A DNA stretch of 5,798 nucleotides from Burkholderiales bacterium (GCA_014379915.1 JACMKV010000325.1:1-5798), one strand, 5' to 3'. Shown: positions 1 through 5,377, numbered from the stretch's first letter. A program made the numbers and translations. The notes: generated by a model from the letters alone, not told the origin.

Positions 1-294
1 CGCTAGTCCGGCGGCTAGCAGGACGCTTCCGAACAGTTCGACCGCAACGCCAAGATACGCCGCCGGCACCGGAGCTAGCCACGCCACTGGGTACTCGTTC
101 GCCGACAGATAAACCGCGTTATCCCAATTCGTTATCTTGATAAGCGCCGAGACAAGGAATGCCTGCGCCAGCGCCAGCCGAATAATCAGGTCGACGACAG
201 GACCTGTGGTTTTTTCGGCGACGCGCAACGCTTCCGCGACGACGCCGAGCCACGACGCCGCCCACGTTCCCAGCGGCGAATGGAGAGGCTTCAT
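1..294 (-). CDS. DoxX family membrane protein (C-terminus beyond window edge)
   Basis: The first 98 codons of this gene read without a stop from an ATG at 294 to the window edge, so the C-terminus is missing. The translation shows an amphipathic start (MKPLHSPLGTWAASWLG), then at about residues 33-54 the motif DLIIRLALAQAFLVSALIKI, then EYPVAWLAPVPAAYLG and a hydrophobic segment VELFGSVLLAAGLA. This order (first membrane helix with a Lys near its end, a loop with EYPV, then a helix containing a Glu) is characteristic of the DoxX family, small four-helix inner-membrane proteins. Some relatives are subunits of thiosulfate:quinone oxidoreductase, but most have no assigned reaction, so the substrate is unknown here. 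The ATG overlaps the TGA of the MFS gene as ATGA, which fixes the start and implies translational coupling. No separate ribosome binding site is needed. Confidence 0.85.
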   Translation of the reverse strand, partial: MKPLHSPLGTWAASWLGVVAEALRVAEKTTGPVVDLIIRLALAQAFLVSALIKITNWDNAVYLSANEYPVAWLAPVPAAYLGVAVELFGSVLLAAGLA

Positions 295-1412
295 GACGCC
301 GCACCACGGGCTTTACGCAAAGTCGCTGCGATCAATAACAGCACCAGAATTGGGTAAACGGCGGAAACGCGATATAGCTGTTCAAGGGTCAGCCAATTGC
401 GCAAAGCGCCGATGGCGAACGCGCCGAGTCCGACGCCCAGCATCAGCGCCGCCGTCAGCATCGCCGATACCCACGCGACGTGCTGGTCGAATTGGCGGCT
501 GACGAGCGCCATGGTCAATGGAAAAAATGCCGAGCACGCGAGCCCGGCCAGCGCGAACAGTGCGATGCTCGAAGCCGGGCTATCGACATAGGGCAGCAGC
601 AGAAATGCCAGAATCATAATGACCGGCAAGGTTTGCCAAACGCGCTCGGCGGCGACACGAACCACGATCACCGATACCAGCAGACGGCCCGCGACCAGCG
701 CACCCCAGAACGCCGACAATGCGGCCGCGGCAGTGGTTTCCGGCAGCTGTTTTGTCTGCTGCAAGTAGATCGCCACCCAGCTCGAAAAAGTGCCTTCGGC
801 GAAGGCATAAAGCACAGCAATCGTCATGAACAGCCAGAACACCGTCGAGCGTTGCGGTGCCGGCGCGGCGTCCGATTCGCTTTGCCTGTCACCCTGCTTA
901 TTCTGCCGCGCCTTGCGCGTGCTTCTCTCGGTCGCGCGATCGTCAGGAAAAGAAGTCAACGCGACCACAATCGCCACCGCCAGACACACGACAAGCAGCG
1001 ACAGCGGAAAACGCAGCCAGCGGTCCATGGTCCACGCCGCAAGCAGCGGACCCGCCATCAGGCCCAATCCGAGCAAGGTATGCAGCGCGACCACGGCCGT
1101 ATTGCGCCGCTCGGGAAAGAAAGTCGGCGGGAAACTATTCAATGGCGCACCCGACAGCCCAAAGCCGAGGCCGAGACTTGCGGTTCCGGCCAGAACAATG
1201 GCATAAGCGGTATCCGCTGCCATGCCGCTGCTCGCTGCAAGCAGCGCCTGCGATAGTGTGTTCGCCAGCAATGCGAGCACGAGCAAGGCTTTCAGGCCGA
1301 TGCGCTGCGCCAGCACGCCGCCGCCGACAGCGCCGATCACGGCTGCTACTACTTGCGGCAAAAAAATCGCGCCGTATTGCGCATCGGAAAAGCCGTGCAT
1401 CGCGCGCAGCAC
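291..1412 (-). CDS. MFS transporter, main open part (5' end in another frame)
   Basis: This 373-codon frame encodes most of a twelve-helix major facilitator superfamily transporter of the inner membrane. Visible features are FSDAQYGAIFLPQ before helix 2, a loop 2-3 motif (GGGVLAQRIGLK, residues 30-41) matching the MFS motif A pattern G-x-L-a-D-R-x-G-r-K with Gln in place of Asp, a run of hydrophobic helices, and a long charged cytoplasmic loop at residues 156-190 between helices 6 and 7. The second half contains WGALVAGRLLV and ends in a short basic tail (LRKARGAAS). The in-frame GTG at 1412 lies after where helix 1 should be and has no good ribosome binding site, so it is probably not the native start. 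Restoring one base near 1451-1453 joins this frame to the ATG at 1539 and gives a normal 415-residue transporter. The substrate cannot be told from the sequence. The 3' end overlaps the DoxX gene by four bases. Confidence 0.85.
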   Translation of the reverse strand: MLRAMHGFSDAQYGAIFLPQVVAAVIGAVGGGVLAQRIGLKALLVLALLANTLSQALLAASSGMAADTAYAIVLAGTASLGLGFGLSGAPLNSFPPTFFPERRNTAVVALHTLLGLGLMAGPLLAAWTMDRWLRFPLSLLVVCLAVAIVVALTSFPDDRATERSTRKARQNKQGDRQSESDAAPAPQRSTVFWLFMTIAVLYAFAEGTFSSWVAIYLQQTKQLPETTAAAALSAFWGALVAGRLLVSVIVVRVAAERVWQTLPVIMILAFLLLPYVDSPASSIALFALAGLACSAFFPLTMALVSRQFDQHVAWVSAMLTAALMLGVGLGAFAIGALRNWLTLEQLYRVSAVYPILVLLLIAATLRKARGAAS

Positions 1413-1539
1413 ACCGCTGCTCGCCGGGAAACTGACGAGCGTGAGGCCCTGGGACGAAAGCCGAAAGGTAAACCACCGCTGTCGCGGCGATTCCGGCGTT
1501 CCATCCGGTGTTTAACGTTAGTGCTCTTGTGTTGCTCAT
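1413..1539 (-). pseudogene. Displaced N-terminus of the MFS transporter (frameshift at 1451-1453)
   Basis: From the ATG at 1539 this frame reads MSNTRALTLNTGWNAGIAAT, then AVVYLSAFV, a typical MFS cytoplasmic start and first helix. After Phe-Val the frame degenerates into Arg-rich non-membrane sequence. Deleting one G from the plus-strand GGG at 1451-1453 gives FVQGLTLVSFPASSGVLRAM, the expected MFS continuation, running directly into the frame that begins at 1412. The two parts are therefore one gene, 291-1539, with a single-base insertion (or a sequencing error) at about codon 30. A GAGGGG ribosome binding site five bases upstream of the ATG supports this as the original start. If the shift is real, the product would be a nonsense peptide of about 134 residues, and the transporter and possibly the coupled DoxX gene would be lost or reduced. 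Confidence 0.75.
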
Positions 1540-1544
1540 TTCAT

Positions 1545-1550
1545 CCCCTC
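1545..1550 (-). promoter_or_regulatory. Ribosome binding site deciding the MFS start
   Basis: GAGGGG lies on the minus strand with a five-base spacer (ATGAA) to the ATG at 1539. An earlier ATG at 1544 stops after two codons (ATG AAA TGA), so 1539 is the only sensible start. This site is the main reason for treating the upstream frame as the true 5' end of the transporter gene. Confidence 0.6.
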
Positions 1551-1595
1551 GTTGCTAACCATGCTCGTATTCCCCGTTTTTGAGCCTCGCGCATT

Positions 1596-1622
1596 CCCCC
1601 CTTTACAGTAAAAAAAGGGGGG
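1596..1622. repeat. C/G-tract palindrome left of the insertion sequence
   Basis: Six C bases are followed by TTTACAGTAAA (1602-1612, a perfect palindrome around a central A), four more A bases and six G bases. It can fold as CCCCCCTTT paired with AAAGGGGGG (9 bp) or around the inner palindrome with an A-rich bulge. Neither strand has a U-tract after the stem, so it does not look like an intrinsic terminator. It ends six bases before the left end of the insertion sequence and resembles intergenic REP-type palindromes in general architecture. Its membership of a repeat family is an inference. It lies 57-83 bases upstream of the MFS start and could alternatively be an operator. Confidence 0.6.
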
Positions 1623-1628
1623 CTAAGG

Positions 1629-1647
1629 CAGTACTGTCCGGACATTT
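1629..1647 (+). repeat. Left terminal inverted repeat of the IS (IRL)
   Basis: The 19 bases CAGTACTGTCCGGACATTT match the right end exactly in inverted orientation; the next inner base differs (T against A), and the outer bases do not match. The repeat contains two overlapping perfect palindromes, CAGTACTG (1629-1636) and TGTCCGGACA (1635-1644). Confidence 0.92.
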
Positions 1648-1666
1648 TCTTCCAGGCAGGTATAAC
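1639..1666 (+). promoter_or_regulatory. Candidate transposase promoter with -35 in IRL
   Basis: CGGACA (1639-1644, four of six to TTGACA) is followed after 16 bases by TATAAC (1661-1666, five of six to TATAAT). The -35 lies inside the left terminal repeat, so transposase bound to the end would be expected to block its own promoter, an arrangement known from other insertion sequences. This is a match by eye only; transcription would start about 100 bases before the transposase ATG. Confidence 0.4.
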
Positions 1667-1769
1667 TGATTGAAGAATCGGGAAAGATGAGGGTGTATCC
1701 CTGTCATCGACTTGAGCACGGCAGACTACAAAGCGCAGGCTTTCGGTTTTTGTCACCGAGGCCTCGACG

Positions 1770-2936
1770 ATGTATTCCGGCAAGCTCGTGTTCGCTCAGT
1801 TGATGGATCATCTGCCGTTGCATACTTTCCGCCGCTGTGTGGCGCGCTATCCCGGCAAGTATCCGCCGCTCAAGTTCTCGCATCTGGATCAATTCCTTTG
1901 CATGGCCTTCGCGCAACTCACCTTTCGCGAGAGCCTGCGGGATATCGTCACCTGCCTCAACGCCCACCAGGCAAAGCTCTATCACCTTGGCATCCGCGGC
2001 TCAGTAGCGAGGAGCACGCTTGCCGACGCCAACGAGAAGCGCGACTTTCGCATCTTCCACGACTTTGCGTTGAGTCTCATTGCCACCACCCGCGGCCTCT
2101 ACCGCAGCGACGGTTTTGGCGTGGAACTCGACCATACGGCCTATGCCCTCGATTCGACGACCATCGATCTGTCGCTGTCCCTTTTTCCCTGGGCGCATTT
2201 CCAGTCCACCAAGGCTGCGATAAAGCTGCACACCCTGCTCGATCTGCGCGGCAACATTCCGAGCTTTATCCATGTGAGCGACGGCAAGTTCTCCGACCTC
2301 AAAGGATTCGATCAACTCCTCTTCGAGCCCGGCAGCTTCTACATCATGGATCGCGGCTATATCGATTTCGCCCGCTTATTCGCGCTGCACAGCGCGCAAG
2401 CGTTCTTTGTCACCCGCGCCCGCTCTAATCAGTCGCTGCGCCGCGTCTATTCGCGCCCCATCGACAAGGCTACGGGACTGCGCTGCGATCAGACCATCCG
2501 GCTCACCGGCGTGCATGCCCGCCTCGACTATCCGCTGCAACTGCGGCGCGTGAAGTTCTACGACGAGGCTTCCGACCAGCAGCTGGTGTTTCTGTCCAAC
2601 AACTTCACCCTGCCCGCTCTTAGCATCGCCAGGCTCTATCGTTGCCGCTGGCAGGTCGAATTGTTCTTCAAATGGATCAAGCAGCATTTGCGTATCAAGG
2701 CTTTCTTTGGCACTTCTGAGAACGCCGTCAAAACCCAGATCTGGATTGCCATCGCGGTCTATGTGCTCGTCGCCCTTGTCAAAAAACGGCTCCGCGCAGA
2801 CGCCTCGCTCTACACTATCCTACAAATTCTAAGCTTGACCCTTTTCGAAAAAACACCACTCGATCAACTCGTTACCATGGCGGACCTTAATCCAGGCGCC
2901 GCCGGGCTCGACAACCAATTGAAACTGTTTGATTAA
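1770..2936 (+). CDS. IS4-family DDE transposase with DUF4372-like N-terminus
   Basis: This 388-residue protein catalyses cut-and-paste movement of the surrounding element. Residues 1-75 or so (MYSGKLVFAQLMDHLP to AKLYHLG, including FAQLTFRESLRDI) match the N-terminal DUF4372 type found in a subgroup of IS4 transposases. The RNase H-like catalytic core follows: first Asp at D128 in ALDSTTIDL, second Asp at D194 in YIMDRGYIDF, and the Glu at E297 in the YREK motif (Y290, R293, E297, K304). The C-terminus TSENAVKTQIWIAIAVYVLV to NQLKLFD is also characteristic. Length and motifs are complete, with no frameshift. GAGG at 1758-1761, eight bases before the ATG, serves as ribosome binding site. The TAA at 2934-2936 overlaps the right terminal repeat by two bases. 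The assignment is firm at family level; I cannot name the exact IS. Confidence 0.95.
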   Translation: MYSGKLVFAQLMDHLPLHTFRRCVARYPGKYPPLKFSHLDQFLCMAFAQLTFRESLRDIVTCLNAHQAKLYHLGIRGSVARSTLADANEKRDFRIFHDFALSLIATTRGLYRSDGFGVELDHTAYALDSTTIDLSLSLFPWAHFQSTKAAIKLHTLLDLRGNIPSFIHVSDGKFSDLKGFDQLLFEPGSFYIMDRGYIDFARLFALHSAQAFFVTRARSNQSLRRVYSRPIDKATGLRCDQTIRLTGVHARLDYPLQLRRVKFYDEASDQQLVFLSNNFTLPALSIARLYRCRWQVELFFKWIKQHLRIKAFFGTSENAVKTQIWIAIAVYVLVALVKKRLRADASLYTILQILSLTLFEKTPLDQLVTMADLNPGAAGLDNQLKLFD

Positions 2937-2953
2937 ATGTCCGGACAGTACTG
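2935..2953 (-). repeat. Right terminal inverted repeat of the IS (IRR)
   Basis: Exact 19-bp inverted copy of the left end, beginning inside the transposase stop codon. It contains the same two overlapping palindromes, TGTCCGGACA at 2938-2947 and CAGTACTG at 2946-2953. Confidence 0.92.
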
Positions 2954-2959
2954 GGACTG

Positions 2960-3012
2960 AGGGGGATTTTAGCGGCGGAAAAATCTCCCCCTGCCCCTTT
3001 TGCAAAGAGTGG
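2960..3012. repeat. C/G-tract palindromes right of the insertion sequence
   Basis: AGGGGGATTTT (2960-2970) pairs with AAAATCTCCCCCT (2980-2992) through 11 bp with a two-base CT bulge and a nine-base loop. Immediately after comes CCCCTTTTGCAAAGAGTGG (2994-3012), a degraded palindrome around the perfect core TTTGCAAA (2999-3006). The design (C tract, T/A core, G tract) is like that of 1596-1622 on the other side of the element. No U-tract follows on either strand, so I read these as intergenic repeat sequence, not a terminator. Whether related copies exist elsewhere in the genome cannot be seen here. Confidence 0.5.
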
Positions 3013-3028
3013 TTCTAACGAGGCGGAT

Positions 3029-3065
3029 GGAGATCAGGCAGCCACTACACGCTACCCTGACCTCC
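3029..3065 (-). other. Stem-loop downstream of the AsmA gene
   Basis: On the minus strand GGAGGTCAGG (3065-3056) can pair with CCTGATCTCC (3038-3029) over ten positions, one of them G-U, with a 17-base loop. It lies 30 bases past the AsmA stop codon. There is no U-tract, so it could protect the mRNA 3' end or be a poor terminator; function is unproven. Confidence 0.35.
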
Positions 3066-3094
3066 AGTGCTCCGCTATCGCTTGCATTTCCCCA

Positions 3095-5086
3095 TCACTT
3101 CTTTTTCTTCCCCGCGCCCGAGTTCTGACTCTTTGCGTCCGCCATCAGCTTGGCGCAATTGCTGTCTTTGCCCGGCCCGGTTTCGATCAGCGGGATCAAC
3201 GCAGCCAGCGGATTGATCAGGCCGAGCAGGATCGCCGCGCCGCCGCGCTTTGCCAGCGCCGATTTATCGGGCGCAAAGTTCGGATCCTTGAAGCTGCCAG
3301 TTACGTGCAAGGGTGAGCGGCCGCTGAAAATGCTGATGTCTTTCGGCAACGGGTTCAGCGTCAGATCAAGCTCTTCCTTGCCCAGATTGATCGTGCCGTC
3401 GCCGCGGATGATGGTGTCGCGCGTGTCGATCACGAACACCTCGGTTTTCATCAACCCGTCGTTGATTGCGAATTGGCCGACGGCGCACCGCACCGCGACG
3501 CGCTGATCGCCAGCGAGTAGAAATTTGATGATTTCACCGCCATCGAGGCCGACGAATTCGAGCAGCAGATTGCTGATCTCGCCGCCATCCATCGCCAACC
3601 CGAGGCGGCCATCGAGGCCGGCCAGAATTTTTGAAGCGGAATTACCCGTGCTCTTGAACTCGGCGCTGCCGCCGATTTCGCCGCTGCTGTTGTCGGCCAT
3701 TTCGACCGTCGGCATCAGTTTCTTGAGACGCAGCTTTTTGAACTGAACAGTGGCTTCGCTCGTCACCGGCTCCTTGCGTGCATCGAGCGCCACGCTGGAT
3801 ACGATGTTGCCGCCGGCGAAACCGAAATTGAGCGGCTGAACGGTCAGTTTGCCGTCCTCGATCTTCAGATGCGCGACCAGGCTGTCGAGCGGCAATGCCT
3901 TGCGGCTCCTGATCTGCTTCGCCTTGTATTTGACGTCGGCATCCATGCTGCGCAGGCGCTCGGACGGGAAACCTTCGTCGGGCAACGCGCGTTTCTCGCC
4001 AGCCGCCTTTTCGGCCGCTTTCTTCTGCTGCTTGGACGCCGTCTGGCCTGGGCCGGTCGCAGGCTCGGCGCCGACGAAGCCGGCGAGGTCATTGAAATCG
4101 AGCACCTGAGACGTCAGATCGGCGCGCACCGAAATGCGCTCGGCAACGCTGGTATCGATGGCGACAATATCGCCGGCCAGATCGCTGTCGCCGACGGTGC
4201 CGCTGAAATCGCTGAAACGCCACTTGCCGCCTTCGCGCCATAAGCGCCCGGCAACCCGATACGGCGGCGACTTCGGCAAATTGAGCTTCAGAATCGGATA
4301 CAGCTCGGCCATGTCGGCGCCGCGCAGATCGAGCTGCAAATCGAGCGCGGTAAGTTTCAAAAGATTGGTAATCGTGCCTTGCAACACAGCGCTGGTTTGA
4401 CCGATCGTCAGCTTGCCGTCGATCGGGAAGGGCGTGTTTTGGTCGGTCAGCTTGAGCGCCGAGCCGCCGCGGCCGGTTGCCGAAGTTGCGCGGTTTTTAT
4501 AGTTACCGCTGGCAGCGAAACGGATGCCATAAGGACCATCGGCCGGCGTCTGATTGGCGACGGCAACGTCTATTTCGAGATCGGTGCCGATATTCGGATC
4601 ACGGTAATTCAGCGTGCCGTGGTCGACGCGCAATTCGCCGATCACCGGTCCCGGCCCTTCCGGTCTATCGGGATCGAGCTGCCAGTTGCGCACGCCTTCG
4701 CGGTTCTTTTCGAGCAGCACGATCGGTTTGATCAAAACGACTTGCGGCAGCACTACGTTGCCGCGCATCAGATCAGGGAGTTTGATCGAGAATTCCGCGA
4801 CCGCGGCTTCGACCATGATCGGCTTGCTGCCCCACGCGGCGTTGCCGAAGCGCACCTGTTCGAAATGGATGTACGGGACCGGCCACGCCCATTCTCTGTC
4901 GCCGTTGCCCGACAACCAGCGGACATCGATATCGCCGCCGATCGAGAATTCGCGTCCGGTTTTTTCCGTGACTTTGCGTTCGATCGTGCCGCGCAGCATG
5001 TTCCAGTCGAATACCAGAGCAAACAACACGATCGCTACGGCGACGACGCCGATTACGATCAGGCTGTATTTTAGCGGCTTGGCCAT
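3095..5086 (-). CDS. AsmA family protein (YhjG-like), inner-membrane anchored
   Basis: The 663-residue product begins MAKPLKYSL with one membrane helix at residues 7-26, followed by FDWNMLRGTIERKVTEKTGR and FSIGGDIDVRW, the classical AsmA N-terminal block. A long beta-rich periplasmic body follows, broken by a charged Lys/Ala/Glu-rich linker at about 341-372. The C-terminal AsmA region includes GNSASKILAGLDGRLGLAMD, LEFVGLDGGEI and RSPLHVTGSFKDP, and ends in a KKKK tail. Overall order, length and the C-terminal features recall E. coli YhjG (about 690 residues). AsmA-like proteins are thought to span the periplasm and carry phospholipid toward the outer membrane; that role is inferred for this one. 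There are only two cysteines, C534 and C644, both in the periplasmic C-terminal part. I chose the ATG at 5086 because it directly precedes the membrane helix and has GGGA four bases upstream. The frame extends to a TTG at 5122, which would start within the terminator's U-tract. Confidence 0.9.
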   Translation of the reverse strand: MAKPLKYSLIVIGVVAVAIVLFALVFDWNMLRGTIERKVTEKTGREFSIGGDIDVRWLSGNGDREWAWPVPYIHFEQVRFGNAAWGSKPIMVEAAVAEFSIKLPDLMRGNVVLPQVVLIKPIVLLEKNREGVRNWQLDPDRPEGPGPVIGELRVDHGTLNYRDPNIGTDLEIDVAVANQTPADGPYGIRFAASGNYKNRATSATGRGGSALKLTDQNTPFPIDGKLTIGQTSAVLQGTITNLLKLTALDLQLDLRGADMAELYPILKLNLPKSPPYRVAGRLWREGGKWRFSDFSGTVGDSDLAGDIVAIDTSVAERISVRADLTSQVLDFNDLAGFVGAEPATGPGQTASKQQKKAAEKAAGEKRALPDEGFPSERLRSMDADVKYKAKQIRSRKALPLDSLVAHLKIEDGKLTVQPLNFGFAGGNIVSSVALDARKEPVTSEATVQFKKLRLKKLMPTVEMADNSSGEIGGSAEFKSTGNSASKILAGLDGRLGLAMDGGEISNLLLEFVGLDGGEIIKFLLAGDQRVAVRCAVGQFAINDGLMKTEVFVIDTRDTIIRGDGTINLGKEELDLTLNPLPKDISIFSGRSPLHVTGSFKDPNFAPDKSALAKRGGAAILLGLINPLAALIPLIETGPGKDSNCAKLMADAKSQNSGAGKKKK

Positions 5087-5120
5087 GCATTCCCGATACG
5101 ACTGCTGCACACGTCGAAAC

Positions 5121-5147
5121 AAAAAAAGGCGCCGTTTACGCGGCGCC
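5121..5147 (-). terminator. Intrinsic terminator between lipoprotein and AsmA genes
   Basis: On the minus strand GGCGCCG (5147-5141) pairs perfectly with CGGCGCC (5134-5128) across a six-base loop (CGTAAA) and is followed by seven T bases (5127-5121). The plus strand has no U-tract after the stem, so it acts on minus-strand transcripts only. It should end the transcript of the lipoprotein gene about 95 bases past its stop codon. It also lies just 34 bases before the AsmA start codon, leaving little room for a separate promoter. Confidence 0.85.
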
Positions 5148-5190
5148 CCAAGGCTGACGACTGACCGCAGACCCTGAATAGACCTGCAGC

Positions 5191-5207
5191 GCCGGGTTGC
5201 TCCCGGC
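5191..5207 (-). other. GC hairpin after the lipoprotein gene
   Basis: Minus-strand GCCGGG (5207-5202) pairs with CCCGGC (5196-5191) around a five-base loop, AGCAA. All six pairs are G-C but no U-tract follows. The left arm belongs to one copy of a tandem repeat, and the second copy (5226-5221) offers an identical alternative arm with a longer loop. Confidence 0.45.
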
Positions 5208-5236
5208 TGGGGTTAAAGCTCCCGGCTGGGGTTAAA
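5199..5236. repeat. Perfect 19-bp tandem duplication
   Basis: GCTCCCGGCTGGGGTTAAA occurs twice without a gap, at 5199-5217 and 5218-5236, with no mismatch. It lies five bases past the stop codon of the entericidin-type gene, in its 3' untranslated region. Perfect identity suggests a recent slippage event or a maintained structure. Confidence 0.95.
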
Positions 5237-5241
5237 TGTTG

Positions 5242-5364
5242 TTAATTGGCTTTTTTCTGGATTTTCTCGCCGCCGCGTTCGATGTCTTTACCCGCGCCCT
5301 CCATGGTATTGCAGCCTGCGAGTAGCGCGAGAATGAAAGCGACTGCCGATAGTTTTTTGAACAT
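5242..5364 (-). CDS. Entericidin A/B family small lipoprotein (40 aa)
   Basis: The ATG at 5364 starts a 40-residue protein with a basic tip (MFKK), a hydrophobic signal segment and the lipobox LAGC, cleaved before C18. Residue +2 after the cysteine is Asn, not Asp, so outer-membrane sorting is expected. The mature 22-23 residues NTMEGAGKDIERGGEKIQKK match the entericidin pattern (CNTxxGxGxDIxxGGxxI), as in E. coli EcnA and EcnB. The known EcnA/EcnB pair was described as an antidote/toxin pair linked to stationary-phase lysis; many proteobacteria carry a single copy of unknown role, as here. The reading frame stays open upstream to 5529, but that extension lacks coding character, and AAAGGAG six bases before 5364 fixes this start. 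The gene has its own terminator at 5121-5147. Confidence 0.9.
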   Translation of the reverse strand: MFKKLSAVAFILALLAGCNTMEGAGKDIERGGEKIQKKAN

Positions 5365-5370
5365 GCTTCG

Positions 5371-5377
5371 CTCCTTT
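5371..5377 (-). promoter_or_regulatory. Strong ribosome binding site of the entericidin-type gene
   Basis: AAAGGAG lies six bases upstream of the ATG at 5364, a near-ideal Shine-Dalgarno sequence. It is the best ribosome binding site in the window and decides for the short 40-residue product over the in-frame upstream extension. Confidence 0.85.

Larger units (their letters stand above)
1629..2953 (+). mobile_element. IS4-family insertion sequence, complete, 1325 bp
   Basis: A single transposase gene is bounded by 19-bp perfect inverted repeats (CAGTACTGTCCGGACATTT at 1629-1647 and its complement at 2935-2953). Length, one open frame, and a stop codon overlapping the right repeat are usual for the IS4 family. 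The transposase has the complete DDE and YREK signature, so the element appears potentially active. No exact target duplication flanks it: the left flank ends GGCTAAGG and the right flank begins GGACTGAG. It is oriented opposite to all neighbouring host genes and sits between the MFS and AsmA genes within palindromic intergenic DNA, so it breaks no visible reading frame. It may separate the MFS gene from upstream regulatory sequence. Confidence 0.93.

Noticed and set aside
480..1435. Long open frames on the plus strand opposite the MFS gene (up to 258 codons)
   Set aside because: They are rich in Arg, Gln and His with no membrane or domain pattern and no ribosome binding sites. They mirror the GC-biased codon use of the real minus-strand gene.
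1596..1622. Intrinsic terminator for the MFS or an upstream gene
   Set aside because: The stem is good, but neither strand has a U-tract immediately after it, and no gene ends beside it.
1712..2428. A 238-codon plus-strand frame overlapping the transposase
   Set aside because: It lies in another frame of the intact transposase and reads as Arg/His/Pro-rich sequence. Programmed frameshifting is not needed because the transposase is complete in one frame.
1596..3012. CRISPR-like repeat array around the insertion sequence
   Set aside because: The similar C/G-tract hairpins number only two or three, differ in sequence, and show no regular spacing or spacers.
4379..5074. A 231-codon plus-strand frame opposite the AsmA gene
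   Set aside because: Its composition (Arg, Asp, Phe, His-rich) and lack of start signals mark it as an antisense shadow of the well-supported AsmA gene.
5087..5122. AsmA protein starting at the TTG at 5122
   Set aside because: The added 12 residues precede the membrane anchor without function, and the start would lie in the U-tract of the terminator. The ATG at 5086 fits the family N-terminus.
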